From JAPOUP01 sp965199865 (lineage in GTDB: Bacteria; Pseudomonadota; Alphaproteobacteria; Rhodobacterales; Rhodobacteraceae), in the NCBI GenBank assembly GCA_965199865.1, contig CBDATU010000011.1, positions 248,001-312,000 on the forward strand: 64,000 nt of DNA, read 5' to 3'. Within the stretch, counting starts at the first letter, position 1. Each line of letters starts with the position of its first letter. A program made the position numbers and the translations under genes. Below are positions 1 to 8,905 of this stretch, piece after piece. The notes beneath the pieces were generated by a model. The model was not told the origin of the DNA. It made no database searches and saw only the letters and a list, made by a program, of their open reading frames with translations.

Positions 1-427
1 TCAGCGACACGATGAGTTCGTTGACGTTGAAATGAGCCTTGAGCAGGGCTGGTATCAGGGCCCAGAGAGCACCTCCGATCCAGCCAGCGATGAGGCATAC
101 CGGGATATGCAGCCAGGCAGGCAGGCCGGGAAGGAATAGGGCGGCGATGGTGCCCATCAGCGCACCGGCGTAAATCTGGCCCTCCGCACCGATGTTGAAC
201 AGGCCAGCCCGGAACGGGATCAGGAAGGCCAGTGCGGTGAGCAGAAGCGGGCAGGCCTTTACCAGCGTGTCCGCCAGTCCCCAGTAGTCGAGGAAGGCTC
301 CCGAAAACAGGGCTCCATAGGCCGTGGCAGGATTGGCTCCCGAACTGACGATGAGACCCGCACTGACGATTAGTGCCAGAACGACCGCCACAGGGATCAG
401 CAGAGTGTCAAAGTATTTTCTGAAAAT
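1..427 (-). CDS. BMP-type ABC transporter permease, N-terminal part
   Basis: Membrane permease of a nucleoside or simple-sugar type ABC importer, cut by the left window edge, so about 142 N-terminal residues are seen. The translation has a first membrane segment (IPVAVVLALIVSAGLIVSS), then the family hallmark FNIGAEGQIYAGAL and, at the edge, NVNELIVSL, both typical of permeases that work with BMP-family binding proteins. It follows the ATPase gene by 12 bp in the same direction. The start is unusual. The frame is closed by a TGA just upstream, and the only candidate with good ribosome-binding-site spacing (GAGGAGG, overlapping the ATPase stop) is an ATT at 427-425. The function is clear from family motifs. 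The ATT start is inferred and a sequence error is possible. Confidence 0.85.
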   Translation of the reverse strand, partial: MFRKYFDTLLIPVAVVLALIVSAGLIVSSGANPATAYGALFSGAFLDYWGLADTLVKACPLLLTALAFLIPFRAGLFNIGAEGQIYAGALMGTIAALFLPGLPAWLHIPVCLIAGWIGGALWALIPALLKAHFNVNELIVSL

Positions 428-439
428 GACAGTGCCTCC

Positions 440-1957
440 TCATTGATTGCCCTGCGCCCCGGACATCAGGAGTCCGATCTGGTCCGCATCCGCCTCACCC
501 GGCCTGAGATGTCCCGTGATTTCGCCCTGGCATATGACTGCGAATTCGTCGGCGATTTCGAGGATCCTTTCCAGTTCCGTCGAAATGTAGAGAATGGCAG
601 CGCCCCTGTTGCGGCTCTCGATCAGCATCCTCTGAACGAACTCGATGGAACCAAGGTCAAGACCCTTGGTGGGTTGGGCCACGACGATGATCCTGGGGTC
701 CGCTTCGAGCTCCCTTGCCAGGACGACCTTCTGCTGGTTGCCACCCGACAGGGTTGCGGCACGCTGTCTGGCCGAACGCAGGCGGATGTCGAATTCGGTG
801 ATCTTCGAATTGGCAAACTGATGGATTACGGGATGTTTCAACAGGCCAAGCCTTGAGAACGGGCTGGCAAAATACGACCTCAGCACCAGGTTTTCGCTGA
901 TCGTGTGATCCATCACCAGTCCGACACCTGCACGGTCCGCGGGCACATAGGCAATCTGGTAGTCGAGGCGACGCTTGATCGGGCTCTTTGCGGAAATCTC
1001 TTCGGTGCCGTTCATCACGATCTGGCCGGCTGCAGGAGCCAGCAGCCCCGTGATGACTTCGGCGATTTCCGACTGGCCGTTTCCGTCGACGCCTGCCAGT
1101 CCGAGTATCCTACCGGCCCTGAGTGTCAGGGAAACATTCCGCAGCGTGTGTCTTCCCTTTTCATTATAGGTCGAAATGTCCTTCAGTTCGAGCACCACTG
1201 GCGTCTGTTCGTGCGTGACGCGAACGAGGGGTTCGGACTGCCGCTCCCTGCCCATCATGTCGCGGGCGAGCTGGTCGGCGTTGACCCCGGCGGTCTGGTG
1301 CCTGGCGACCATGCGTCCCTGGCGCATGACGCTGATTTCATCAGCGGCCTCGAATATTTCCTCAAGTTTGTGGGTAATCAGGATGATCGTCTTTCCCGCA
1401 TCCCTGAGTGCCTTGATGAATTTGAGGAATGATCTCACCTCTGGATGGGTCAGCACGCTTGTCGGTTCATCGAGAATCAGGATGTCGACGTCCAGAATGA
1501 GCAGTTTCAGAATTTCCACCCGTTGCTGCATCCCTATCGGCAACTTCCAGATCGGCTGATCCGGATCGATCTGGAAATCGAAGGCTTCGTTCAGCTCCTC
1601 GATCCGCTTGATGGTGGTCTCCCTGTCCAGGAAGGTGCCGGTCTTCTGGAAGACCAGCAGGATGTTCTCGACAACCGACATGGTCGGCACCAGGACGAAG
1701 TGCTGGTGAACCATGCCAATTCCGTAATCCAGTGCCGACCGAGGATTTCGGATATCAGCTTTCTTCCCGTCAATGATGATCTCGCCGGCATCGGGTCTGT
1801 ACAGCCCGTACAGGACATTCATGAGCGTCGACTTGCCGGCGCCGTTTTCTCCGAACAGGGCGTGTATCGTCGCCGGACTGACGTCGAGATTGACGCTTTC
1901 GTTCGCCACATAGGGCCCGAAGGTCTTCGTGACGTCGCGCATGGAAAGCCTGTACAT
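440..1957 (-). CDS. BMP-type ABC transporter ATP-binding protein, two ABC domains
   Basis: Energises uptake through the neighbouring permease; 505 residues, the usual size for the duplicated ATPase of nucleoside/simple-sugar importers. The first domain has Walker A GENGAGKST (about residues 36-44), a Q-loop region VHQHFVLVPTMSV and Walker B ILILDEPTSVL. The second has the degenerate Walker A GVDGNGQSE, the signature LSGGNQQK and the family-typical Walker B variant VVAQPTKGLD, with Q in place of the catalytic E. It lies between the BMP binding protein and the permease on the same strand, the standard order of this operon type. The substrate cannot be read from the sequence; purine nucleosides are common for the family. 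Confidence 0.95.
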   Translation of the reverse strand: MYRLSMRDVTKTFGPYVANESVNLDVSPATIHALFGENGAGKSTLMNVLYGLYRPDAGEIIIDGKKADIRNPRSALDYGIGMVHQHFVLVPTMSVVENILLVFQKTGTFLDRETTIKRIEELNEAFDFQIDPDQPIWKLPIGMQQRVEILKLLILDVDILILDEPTSVLTHPEVRSFLKFIKALRDAGKTIILITHKLEEIFEAADEISVMRQGRMVARHQTAGVNADQLARDMMGRERQSEPLVRVTHEQTPVVLELKDISTYNEKGRHTLRNVSLTLRAGRILGLAGVDGNGQSEIAEVITGLLAPAAGQIVMNGTEEISAKSPIKRRLDYQIAYVPADRAGVGLVMDHTISENLVLRSYFASPFSRLGLLKHPVIHQFANSKITEFDIRLRSARQRAATLSGGNQQKVVLARELEADPRIIVVAQPTKGLDLGSIEFVQRMLIESRNRGAAILYISTELERILEIADEFAVICQGEITGHLRPGEADADQIGLLMSGAQGNQ

Positions 1958-2151
1958 CGTCAGTCAACCTCTCCCAACGTTCCGGGCAGCGATCCGAATT
2001 CAGGAGGATGGTTCATGCCGCCCCGCAATACATGTGGCATCGGTCCATGCGTGGTCGGGATTCCCCGCTCAATCTCCTGTCCTGCGGCCGCTTTCCGCAC
2101 AATAAGGCGGCGGGGAAGGCTTCGTCAGCCCTCTCCGCCCCTCTCGTCCAG

Positions 2152-3081
2152 TCAGTTCATGCCTGCCTTCAGGTCCTCGACCAGTGCCGCAACGCCTTCC
2201 CTGTGGTCGGCGGCGACATCGGAAATCCTGCCCATCCTCATGTGTGGAGATTCAAAGCCGAACAGGTAGTGAGTCTTTTCCAGCGTGCCTTCCTGGTGTT
2301 TCCCGACAAGCTCGGTAATGGCGGTTCCGGTTTCCAGTATGATGGAGACAAGCGCGATCTCGGGCTTGACGTCGGCAAGCTCCCAGATCGGGTTCATGAC
2401 CAGTTTACCCTCTTCGGTCGCCGCCTGCCAGACTCCGGCAATCGCACGGTCCAGAAGCGAACCGACGGCAACGGCTCCCTGAGCGAATTGGGCCAATGTG
2501 GCCTCCTTTGCCTTGGCGACATCATCCCAGTCGTTGGTGTAGGTCACTAGAGCCTCACCGTCCTCGCGGGCCATCCGCGCGCCGGCCTCCATGCCTCTGA
2601 CCATGTCGACCAGGATCCCGACCTGCTGACCGCCCACGAAGCCGACCTTACCATCCGGAGACATCATGGTTCCAAGGTAGCCGAAGATCACGCCCATCTG
2701 TTCGTAGTCGAATGAGAACGACGTATAGGCGTCGTTCGGGCTACAGTAGATGCAGATGAATGTCGTGTCCTCGAACCTCGACGCGACCCGCGGTGCCGTT
2801 TCGGAAAACTCGCCGCCCATGGCGATGACGATACCGTAGCCGCGGCGGGCATAGTCGCTCAACGCACTGCTCTGGTCGGCCTGCCCGACCCCTTCGGAAA
2901 ACGCCATCTCGAAGTCAATCGTTTCCTGGGCCATCAGGACGGCCTCATAGGTCGCCTGGTTTGCGGACTGGTCATTGATCGATCCCGGCAGCACCAGGGC
3001 AATGCTCAGGTCATCCGCCGCCACAGGACCGGTGGCCACCACCGTTGCCAAGGCTAGATTCAGTGCCAACTTTCTCAACAT
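2152..3081 (-). CDS. BMP family ABC transporter substrate-binding protein
   Basis: Periplasmic solute receptor of the importer encoded just downstream (309 residues). It starts with a Sec signal peptide (LALNLALATVVATGPVAA, probable cleavage before DDLSIA) and has no lipobox cysteine, so it should be a soluble periplasmic protein. The mature start LSIALVLPGSINDQS and the segment GKVGFVGGQQVGILVDMVRG are typical of the BMP/Med family, which binds nucleosides or related ligands. An AGGAGG site precedes the ATG at 3081. A 194-bp spacer without a gene separates it from the ATPase. The ISAs1 element at 3294 is inserted about 210 bp upstream and could affect its promoter. Confidence 0.93.
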   Translation of the reverse strand: MLRKLALNLALATVVATGPVAADDLSIALVLPGSINDQSANQATYEAVLMAQETIDFEMAFSEGVGQADQSSALSDYARRGYGIVIAMGGEFSETAPRVASRFEDTTFICIYCSPNDAYTSFSFDYEQMGVIFGYLGTMMSPDGKVGFVGGQQVGILVDMVRGMEAGARMAREDGEALVTYTNDWDDVAKAKEATLAQFAQGAVAVGSLLDRAIAGVWQAATEEGKLVMNPIWELADVKPEIALVSIILETGTAITELVGKHQEGTLEKTHYLFGFESPHMRMGRISDVAADHREGVAALVEDLKAGMN

Positions 3082-3311
3082 CCCAATTCCTCCTTAGGTT
3101 TGTTCACTCAAATGAACCCCTGCAGGATGCGCACCCGTTTGGCGGGCAATCCAGAGTGGGCTCAGCTACGAAGAGGCAGTTTCGTGACTGGTTCGGCCCG
3201 GCAATATTTCACTTTCCGACGCGTTCGTTTCGTTCCCTAACCCTTAACTGTTCCGAGATTCGATCCGTTGGTCAATACAGTCATGCCGCCGGTTAGGGCT
3301 ATCGCTTTTGA

Positions 3312-3335
3312 AATTAAATCTATTGCGATTTAATT
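3312..3335. repeat. Subterminal inverted repeat of the ISAs1 element
   Basis: Perfect 9-bp arms AATTAAATC (3312-3320) and GATTTAATT (3327-3335) with a 6-nt loop, directly inside the left terminal repeat and upstream of the transposase start. It is strikingly AT-rich compared with the surroundings. It may be part of the transposase promoter or a transposase-binding site. The structure is seen; the role is a guess. Confidence 0.5.
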
Positions 3336-3381
3336 CTATTGATGCCAATATGACTTAAAAACAGGCAAATGAGGCAGAAAC

Positions 3382-4536
3382 ATGCAGGACCTGAAGGTGA
3401 TTTTCGAGGGGGTCGAGGACCCCCGCCGCAGCAACGCGACCCGCCACGACCTCCACGAAATGCTCATGATCGCTCTCCTGTGCGCCCTCTGCGGGGGTGA
3501 GGGGTGTTCGGATATGGCGCTTTTCGGGCGGTGCAAGGAAAGTTTCCTGCGCCGGTTCATGAAGCTGGAGCACGGCATTCCGAGCCATGACGCGTTCTCC
3601 GACCTGTTCAACGCGCTGGATCCGAAGGGCCTCAACGCCGCCCTGCTCCGGCTGGCGGGAGGCTGGGCCGAACGGCTCGGCGACGGCGTGGTCGCGATTG
3701 ACGGCAAGGCCCTCCGGCGGTCCTTCGCCGACGCAACGGAGCGCTCCGCGCTCCATCTGGTCCAGGCCTTCGCGACCGGGGCGGGGGTCGTGCTGGGCCA
3801 GGTGCGGGTCTCCGGCAAGTCGAACGAGATCACGGCGATGCCCGCGCTCCTGGACCTTCTCGACCTCAGGGGCAGGACGGTGACCGCCGACGCGATGCAT
3901 ACCCAGAGGGCGACGGCGGAACAGGTCACGGCCCGTGGCGGCGATTATGTCCTGGCGCTGAAGGGCAACCAGGGGAGCCTGCACGGGGATGTGGAGAAAT
4001 ACATGGAGGATCCGCAGATGTCTGGAAACATTGACGTTTCCGAAGAGCTGGTGGAAAAGGGGCATGGCCGCATCGAGACCCGGCGGGCACGGGTGTGCCA
4101 CGACGTGGACTGGCTGCGGGAGACCCATGACTGGCCCGGCCTGGCGGCGTTCGGTGCGGTCGACGCGACGCGGGAGACCCGGGACGGAACGGCGGCCGGA
4201 ACCCGGTATTTCATCATGAGCGGGACGCTTTCGCCGGAGCGGCTGCTGGAAGCGGTCCGTGCCCACTGGCGGATCGAGAACAGCCTTCACTGGGTCCTCG
4301 ACGTCGCGATGAACGAGGACCAGCAGAGGAACCGGATCGGCAACGGGCCGGAGAACCTGGCCATGATGCGGCGGATGGCGCTGAACCTGGTGCGGTCCGC
4401 CAGGGAGCGCAGGGGGGTGTCGATGCGGGGCAGGATGAAGATGGCGGGGTGGGACCATGACGTTCTGCTGGAACTCGTTCGCGCCGCCGCCGACCTCAGC
4501 GAAGAGGCCCGGAAAATGGAGGTTCAAAAGCGATAG
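3382..4536 (+). CDS. ISAs1 family transposase
   Basis: DDE transposase of the surrounding element; 384 residues, normal for ISAs1. The N-terminal region (DPRRSNATRHDLHEMLMIAL, about residues 12-31) matches the DDE_Tnp_1-associated domain. The catalytic core shows VVAIDGKALRRSF with the first Asp, VTADAMHTQ with the second, and the C-terminal block HWRIENSLHWVLDVAMNED with the Glu. There is no frameshift or internal stop. The ATG at 3382 lies 69 bp inside the left terminal repeat, and the stop TAG is in the right one. It should catalyse cut-and-paste or copy transposition of its own element. Confidence 0.96.
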   Translation: MQDLKVIFEGVEDPRRSNATRHDLHEMLMIALLCALCGGEGCSDMALFGRCKESFLRRFMKLEHGIPSHDAFSDLFNALDPKGLNAALLRLAGGWAERLGDGVVAIDGKALRRSFADATERSALHLVQAFATGAGVVLGQVRVSGKSNEITAMPALLDLLDLRGRTVTADAMHTQRATAEQVTARGGDYVLALKGNQGSLHGDVEKYMEDPQMSGNIDVSEELVEKGHGRIETRRARVCHDVDWLRETHDWPGLAAFGAVDATRETRDGTAAGTRYFIMSGTLSPERLLEAVRAHWRIENSLHWVLDVAMNEDQQRNRIGNGPENLAMMRRMALNLVRSARERRGVSMRGRMKMAGWDHDVLLELVRAAADLSEEARKMEVQKR

Positions 4537-4550
4537 CCCTAGCCGCCGGT

Positions 4551-5177
4551 CCGAGACTTTCCTACTGTGGAATTGGTAGAATACAGCAGGAAAGGAGGCA
4601 AGGAAAAAGAATTGGCAAGGCATTCATTGGAATTTGTCGATCCATGGGCCAAATGCACCTGGTCGCGTGCATGGAGGGTGACAGGGATTGCCAGTCTTGT
4701 CATCTCCTGTCCGCAGACCCGACGGTGAGGTTGCGTTGGTAGTGATCGGATAGGCTGAGGCGCACCGCCGGATGGGATGTCACTGGGATGTGGTCGGACA
4801 ATTCTGGATGATGCATCAGTTTCTCCGGACCGGCACGGTCTGCGTCCAGCGAGGTCAGACGCCAGATCGCCGTGACGCTCTTCTGGCTGGACTTGAGGTT
4901 CTTGCGCTCGATGCGGTTGGCCTGGCTGCGCCGGGAGTGGTCAGCCTGAACGGCTGGCCATGTCCGGCAGGCGCTGCCTGATTCAATGAAGGGTGCCCGA
5001 GGTTGCAGGAGCGAGTTGCGTGATCGCGAAAGCGATACACGGCGTTCGGTTTCCGCAAGGATTGCGTTCGACTGCACGGGAATTAACAGTTGGCGCGGCG
5101 ACGATCAGAATGGCCGACTTCAATTCGGCTGACTCTCGGCCAATCGAGGGCCTGGCACAGGCAAGCGTTCCTTGGCG
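4551..5177. other. Intergenic region without a recognisable gene
   Basis: 627 bp between the right flank of the ISAs1 element and the amidase. Open frames on both strands are short and give arginine/serine-rich translations with no family resemblance. There is no clear terminator. It may be decayed coding sequence, but I cannot name a parent gene. Confidence 0.5.
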
Positions 5178-6602
5178 TCAGGCCGCAAGCGCCCAGAGTT
5201 TCGAGCATACCGGCGGCAATTCAGCCTCAATGGCTTGCATGGCGTCAACGATCAGATCCTCTCGCCATCTTCGACCCGCGATCTGGACTCCAATGGGTTG
5301 CTGGCCAGTCGGCAAGTCCGCGAGGTGGGTCGGCAGGATGCCGGCAGGCAAGCCGGTGAAGTTCATCGCGAAGGACCAGTGCGATCTTCCGAGGGTGTCG
5401 CGTACGCCCTCGGGCCCCTCCGCATCGCGGCCGGCCTGAAAGAATGGCTTCAGCAGGAAAGGCGTCAGCACCAGCGGATAGTCCTCCAGAAAGAGGGACC
5501 ATTGCCGGGCGTAGTGCGAACGCATTCCCATCATGGCCAGCTCTTCGGTGCCTTCGTAGGGCGGGAACTGGCGAAAGTATTCGTCAAAGATCGCGTTTAG
5601 GGTGTCCGAGCCCAATTCCTGGATATCGGGACCGAGCAGGGCTCTGACCTCTCCCATCAATGCCTGGAAGCCTACCTCTCCGGCCTCACGTACGAGTGGA
5701 GGGTTCACCTCATCCACGGCATACCCGGCATTCGACAATGCGGATGCGGCCTTGTCGAGCGCGACTGCCACTTCCGGGTGAAGGCCGAAGCCGAAATCGT
5801 CGTGCGTGAAGGCGACACGTATGGGTTTCTTCAGCGGAGCGCCGCGCCAAGGAAGGGGAACATGGAATGGATCGCGTGGGTCGGGCGCAACAAGCGGCGG
5901 CATGGACACGTTCAGGTCGGCAGCATTCCGTGCGATCACCCCCTGAACCGCCATGGATTGGAACAGCAGGCCCCGCTCGCCTTTCTGGCTCGGGTTCCAG
6001 GTGGGTACGCGGCCAAGGCCAGGCTTGACTGTCACCGCACCGTTTGCAGAGGCCGGAAAACGCAGTGAACCGGCGATGTCGTTGCCATGCGCCAACGCAC
6101 CGATCCCTGCCATGACGGCAGATCCGGCACCGCCTGACGAACCGCCTGCAGAGAGGTGACGTCCCCAAGGGTTATGGGTTCGGCCGTGAAGCGGGTTGTC
6201 AGTATCGATACGGAAGGAAAACTCCGGCGTGTTGGTGCGCCCAATCACAATTGCGCCGGCCATTTTGAAATTGCGGACGATTGGCGCGTCATCCTGTGCA
6301 ACGGCGTCCCTCAAGGCTGGCAAGCCGTTTGATGTGGCGTGTCCCTTTTGGTCCGTATTACTCTTGATCGTCACGGGAACGCCGTGCAGCGGTACCTTGG
6401 GCGCATCGCTTGCGTCAAGCGCTTCGGCCTGTGCGCGTGCCTCGTCAGCAAGGCTCTCGACGACCGCGTTCAGGTCCGGATTGACCGCCTCCATCCGCGC
6501 AATCGCGGCTTCGGTCGCCTCGATCGCGGTCAAGGTCCCGGTCCGCATTGCGGCCGCGATCTCAGCGGCGCTCCATTGCCAGAGCGGTGCAGTAGCTGTC
6601 AT
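5178..6602 (-). CDS. Amidase signature family amidohydrolase
   Basis: Hydrolyses a carboxamide to carboxylate and ammonia; 474 residues, the usual family length. The Ser-cisSer-Lys triad is visible: Lys in GVPVTIKSNTDQKG (about residue 79), the glycine/serine-rich stretch SAGGSSGGAGSAV, and the nucleophile region HGNDIAGSLRFPA. The N-terminus carries the substrate-specificity helices common to GatA-like and short-chain amidases. No gatB or gatC is nearby, so it is a catabolic amidase rather than a tRNA amidotransferase subunit. The neighbouring cyclase-family gene and BMP importer fit degradation of a nitrogenous compound, but the substrate is unknown. Confidence 0.9.
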   Translation of the reverse strand: MTATAPLWQWSAAEIAAAMRTGTLTAIEATEAAIARMEAVNPDLNAVVESLADEARAQAEALDASDAPKVPLHGVPVTIKSNTDQKGHATSNGLPALRDAVAQDDAPIVRNFKMAGAIVIGRTNTPEFSFRIDTDNPLHGRTHNPWGRHLSAGGSSGGAGSAVMAGIGALAHGNDIAGSLRFPASANGAVTVKPGLGRVPTWNPSQKGERGLLFQSMAVQGVIARNAADLNVSMPPLVAPDPRDPFHVPLPWRGAPLKKPIRVAFTHDDFGFGLHPEVAVALDKAASALSNAGYAVDEVNPPLVREAGEVGFQALMGEVRALLGPDIQELGSDTLNAIFDEYFRQFPPYEGTEELAMMGMRSHYARQWSLFLEDYPLVLTPFLLKPFFQAGRDAEGPEGVRDTLGRSHWSFAMNFTGLPAGILPTHLADLPTGQQPIGVQIAGRRWREDLIVDAMQAIEAELPPVCSKLWALAA

Positions 6603-6688
6603 CCTGCTTCAATTCGTCTTGCAGGCGACGCGCAATGGGTGGCCTGACCCGCGCCAGGCTCACCCAAGACTCTGCGAATACTCATCCG

Positions 6689-7512
6689 CTAGACCAAGGC
6701 CATCAACCGGCATGGTCCGCCGGTTCCGCCTTGATGTTTCGGCGCGCCAACCACCAGCGTCGCCCCGGTTGCGGGCAGCTGATCAAGGTTCGCCATGTTT
6801 TCCACCGCCCATCTGTTGGCTGGCAACCAAGTATAATGCGTTATGAAATCCGCCGACATGCCAAAGTCGATCGAGAGCGTATCGACCCCAATGCCAGCCA
6901 CTTCCGCTTCTTCCAGCAGCATCGTCGCAGCCTCGACATGGAAGGCCGGGAAGTGCATTACCCCGTCATCGTCGGCATTTCGGAATCCAGGGGTGCCCAG
7001 CCGTGATTGCCAGCCCGCGATCTGGGCCACGCAGCCCCTTGCGGGATAGGTCCGTTCGTGGCGATCCACGCCTTCAGGTCATCCGGGGTGACCTGTGCGT
7101 CGGGATTGGCGTCTGCCTTTTCGCGGATGTCGACGATGGCTAGCGGGCAGACCAACGTCTCCACGGGAACCTCGTCGATCGACATGCCGCCATCCGTGAA
7201 GTGAAGCGGTGCATCAATGTGCGTTCCCGTATGCTCGTTCACACGCAGGAGTTTCAAGTTGAAGGCGTGCTCGGCATAGGTGAACACGTCCTCGTCAAAG
7301 AACTGCTGTTCGCCGAAATAGGTCGGAAAATCATGAGTGAGCGTATAGGTAAGATCGACAACCTTCGTAGCTGCCTGTGCCAGCACGGGCCGTGCGGACA
7401 TCACGGCAGTTGCTGCAATCGCAGCTCCGGCTGCGGCTGACCCGGTGAAGAAGTCGCGGCGACCCAGCGCCCTGCCTTTCACATACTCCATTATAACTGG
7501 ATGGCACATCAC
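6689..7512 (-). pseudogene. Cyclase family (kynurenine-formamidase-like) protein, frameshifted
   Basis: Two overlapping minus-strand frames join into one cyclase-family hydrolase. The first (7512 to about 7035) has a twin-arginine export signal (GRRDFFTGSAAAGAAI) followed by VVDLTYTLTHDFPTYFG and the metal-binding motif HTGTHIDAPLHF. The second resumes with VAQIAGWQSRLG and continues FRNADDDGVMHFPAFHVEAA to the stop at 6689. Loss of one base near 7033-7036, after IPQGA, explains the shift. The family binds Zn or Mn and hydrolyses amide or lactone bonds, and the Tat signal would place the enzyme in the periplasm. It is either a real loss-of-function mutation or a sequencing error; the rest is well preserved. 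Confidence 0.85.
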
Positions 7513-7599
7513 ATCCCTCCCATTCTAGAGACTTCGAATACCGGCAGTATCGCTTGATCTCGGCCGCTCGCCAAGACGTTTTTTCTCGTCGGGGCCGAG

Positions 7600-8540
7600 T
7601 AGGTGGGGTTGTTACCAAGCCCCACCCCTCGCAGATCTGGACGGGCGCTACCGACGCATCCGGTTCCCCATGTGTCAGTTTCGCCGGTATGTGTAAATCG
7701 AATGAACGAGACGGGCCGACGGCAGCGGGTATCGGGAGAGGATGCGGTTCATCACGTCCCGGTTCAGGCGTTCGCTTCGCGTTCGTCGCTTCAGCCACTT
7801 TTGCCAGCTGCGGGTGACTTCGTTGACAGACGGCGAGATTCGCTTCCTGTTTGCTGTCAGGCCGAAGTAACCACGGTGCCCCGTGATCGCGCGGGCCAGG
7901 TAGGCCCGCTGCAGCCAGAGCGGCAGGTGGCGATTGCGACGGCACCAGTTATGGACGGTCCTGGTGGCTCGCGCGAAGCGATCCCTGGCCGTGAACTGGC
8001 GTACCACGAGCCGACCCCGCCGCGACTTCCCCCAGAGATGGGTGAAGCCCGGAAAGTCGAACCGCGCTGTGTCGCCATGCCCCTTGCGCTGCAGGGGACG
8101 GAAGTCGATGAAGCGGTCCTGGTCGGATGGAGCGAAATCCCGAAGCGACCGAACCGCTTCTCCAGGACGGCGTGCACGCGCTCGGCGTCCCGGCGATTCC
8201 CGAATGTAAGGATAAAGTCGTCGGCATAGCGGACCAGATTGCTCCGGCCTCGCATCCGGGGCCTGACCTCTTCGGCGTATCATGTGTCCAGCACATGGTG
8301 TAGAAAGACGTTGGATAATGGTGGACTGATAACCCCACCTTGCGGTGTGCCAACTGTCAGCCGACGAAGAACGCCTCCTTCCAGCACCCCAGTCTTCGGC
8401 CACTTGTCAGTCATGCGTCTGACGCCATCCCTGATTTTCAGGTCGGGAACTCCCGCAGGGTCCGATCGTCGATGCTGTCGAAATACTTGCGTTTGTCAAC
8501 CTCGACTACCCGCCGGTAGTGGGTCAATTTGAAATGTTCC
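7600..8540 (-). mobile_element. Decayed group II intron, 3' part
   Basis: The reverse transcriptase pseudogene is followed, in its own direction, by structure expected at the 3' end of a group II intron. A candidate domain V lies at about 7631-7665 (minus strand, beginning GAACCGGATGCG). A domain VI-like hairpin follows with GTGGGG/CCCCAC arms at 7603-7608 and 7620-7625. The intron would end near 7600 (minus CCTAC), about 90 bp upstream of the cyclase gene. The 5' half is missing or unrecognisable beyond the hairpin insertion at 8540. Domain V pairing looks imperfect, so the intron is probably dead. Confidence 0.6.
7675..8532 (-). pseudogene. Group II intron reverse transcriptase/maturase, degenerate
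   Basis: Three frames must be spliced to read the protein. It starts abruptly at about 8530 with VEVDKRKYFDSIDDRTLREF (RT domain block with the first Asp). A second frame gives VGTPQGGVISPPLSNVFLHH, then RYADDFILTFGNRRDAERVH (catalytic YADD near 8220). Another gives FDFPGFTHLWGKSRRG and a C-terminal maturase/X-domain ending RYPLPSARLVHSIY at 7675. At least two frameshifts are present, and the N-terminal part is cut where the long hairpin element begins (8540). No function is expected. Confidence 0.85.
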
Positions 8541-8658
8541 CCCACTTCCACTCCGAAACGCAACCGGCCCCTTCCGGAGCGTTTCCGCAGCGGAAGTGGA
8601 GCTCGGGCGGAAGGAACGCCCCGAAAGGGGCCGGTTGCGTTTCGGAGTGGAAGTGGGG
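8540..8658. repeat. Long inverted-repeat (hairpin) element
   Basis: Two 42-nt arms, 8540-8581 and 8617-8658, are reverse complements at 40 of 42 positions, separated by a 35-nt loop. The arms begin CCCCACTTCCACTCCGAAAC on the plus strand. The element lies exactly where the reverse transcriptase reading is cut, so it looks like a small inserted element (MITE-like or fused IS ends) rather than part of the intron. No matching second copy or obvious target duplication was found in the window. Confidence 0.8.
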
Positions 8659-8905
8659 CTGGAAAAATGCCCTGAAACCCTTGAAACGGGACAAGGATGC
8701 TCTGGCGTCGGCTTCCTAGGGTTCGGCAAGGTGGCTTACCACGGAGGTCGTTGGGAGCGACTGGCTGATCGTGACTATGGCTGCATGGCTTCACATATGG
8801 ATCATTGGGAATACATCTACTTTGATCGCGTTGTTGAAGGCGATCTGGAATCCTGCCGAAATGCCCAAAGATTCCTCAGATGGGCCTTGTCCATTTGTGG
8901 CAGGT

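Larger units (their letters stand above)
3294..4541 (+). mobile_element. Complete ISAs1-family insertion sequence
   Basis: A 1248-bp element with perfect 19-bp terminal inverted repeats: TAGGGCTATCGCTTTTGAA at 3294-3312 and its reverse complement at 4523-4541. It is flanked by a perfect 9-bp direct repeat, GCCGCCGGT, at 3285-3293 and 4542-4550, which is the target duplication. One intact transposase gene fills it, and its TAG stop lies inside the right repeat. Perfect ends and duplication indicate a recent and possibly still active copy. It sits upstream of the BMP importer operon. Confidence 0.95.

Noticed and set aside
3355..4623. Open frame of 422 codons on the minus strand
   Set aside because: Runs across both ends of the ISAs1 element and its target duplication, antisense to an intact transposase; cannot be a resident gene.
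4700..5077. Minus-strand 125-codon frame after the ISAs1 element
   Set aside because: Serine/arginine-rich, no family resemblance, competing frames on the other strand.
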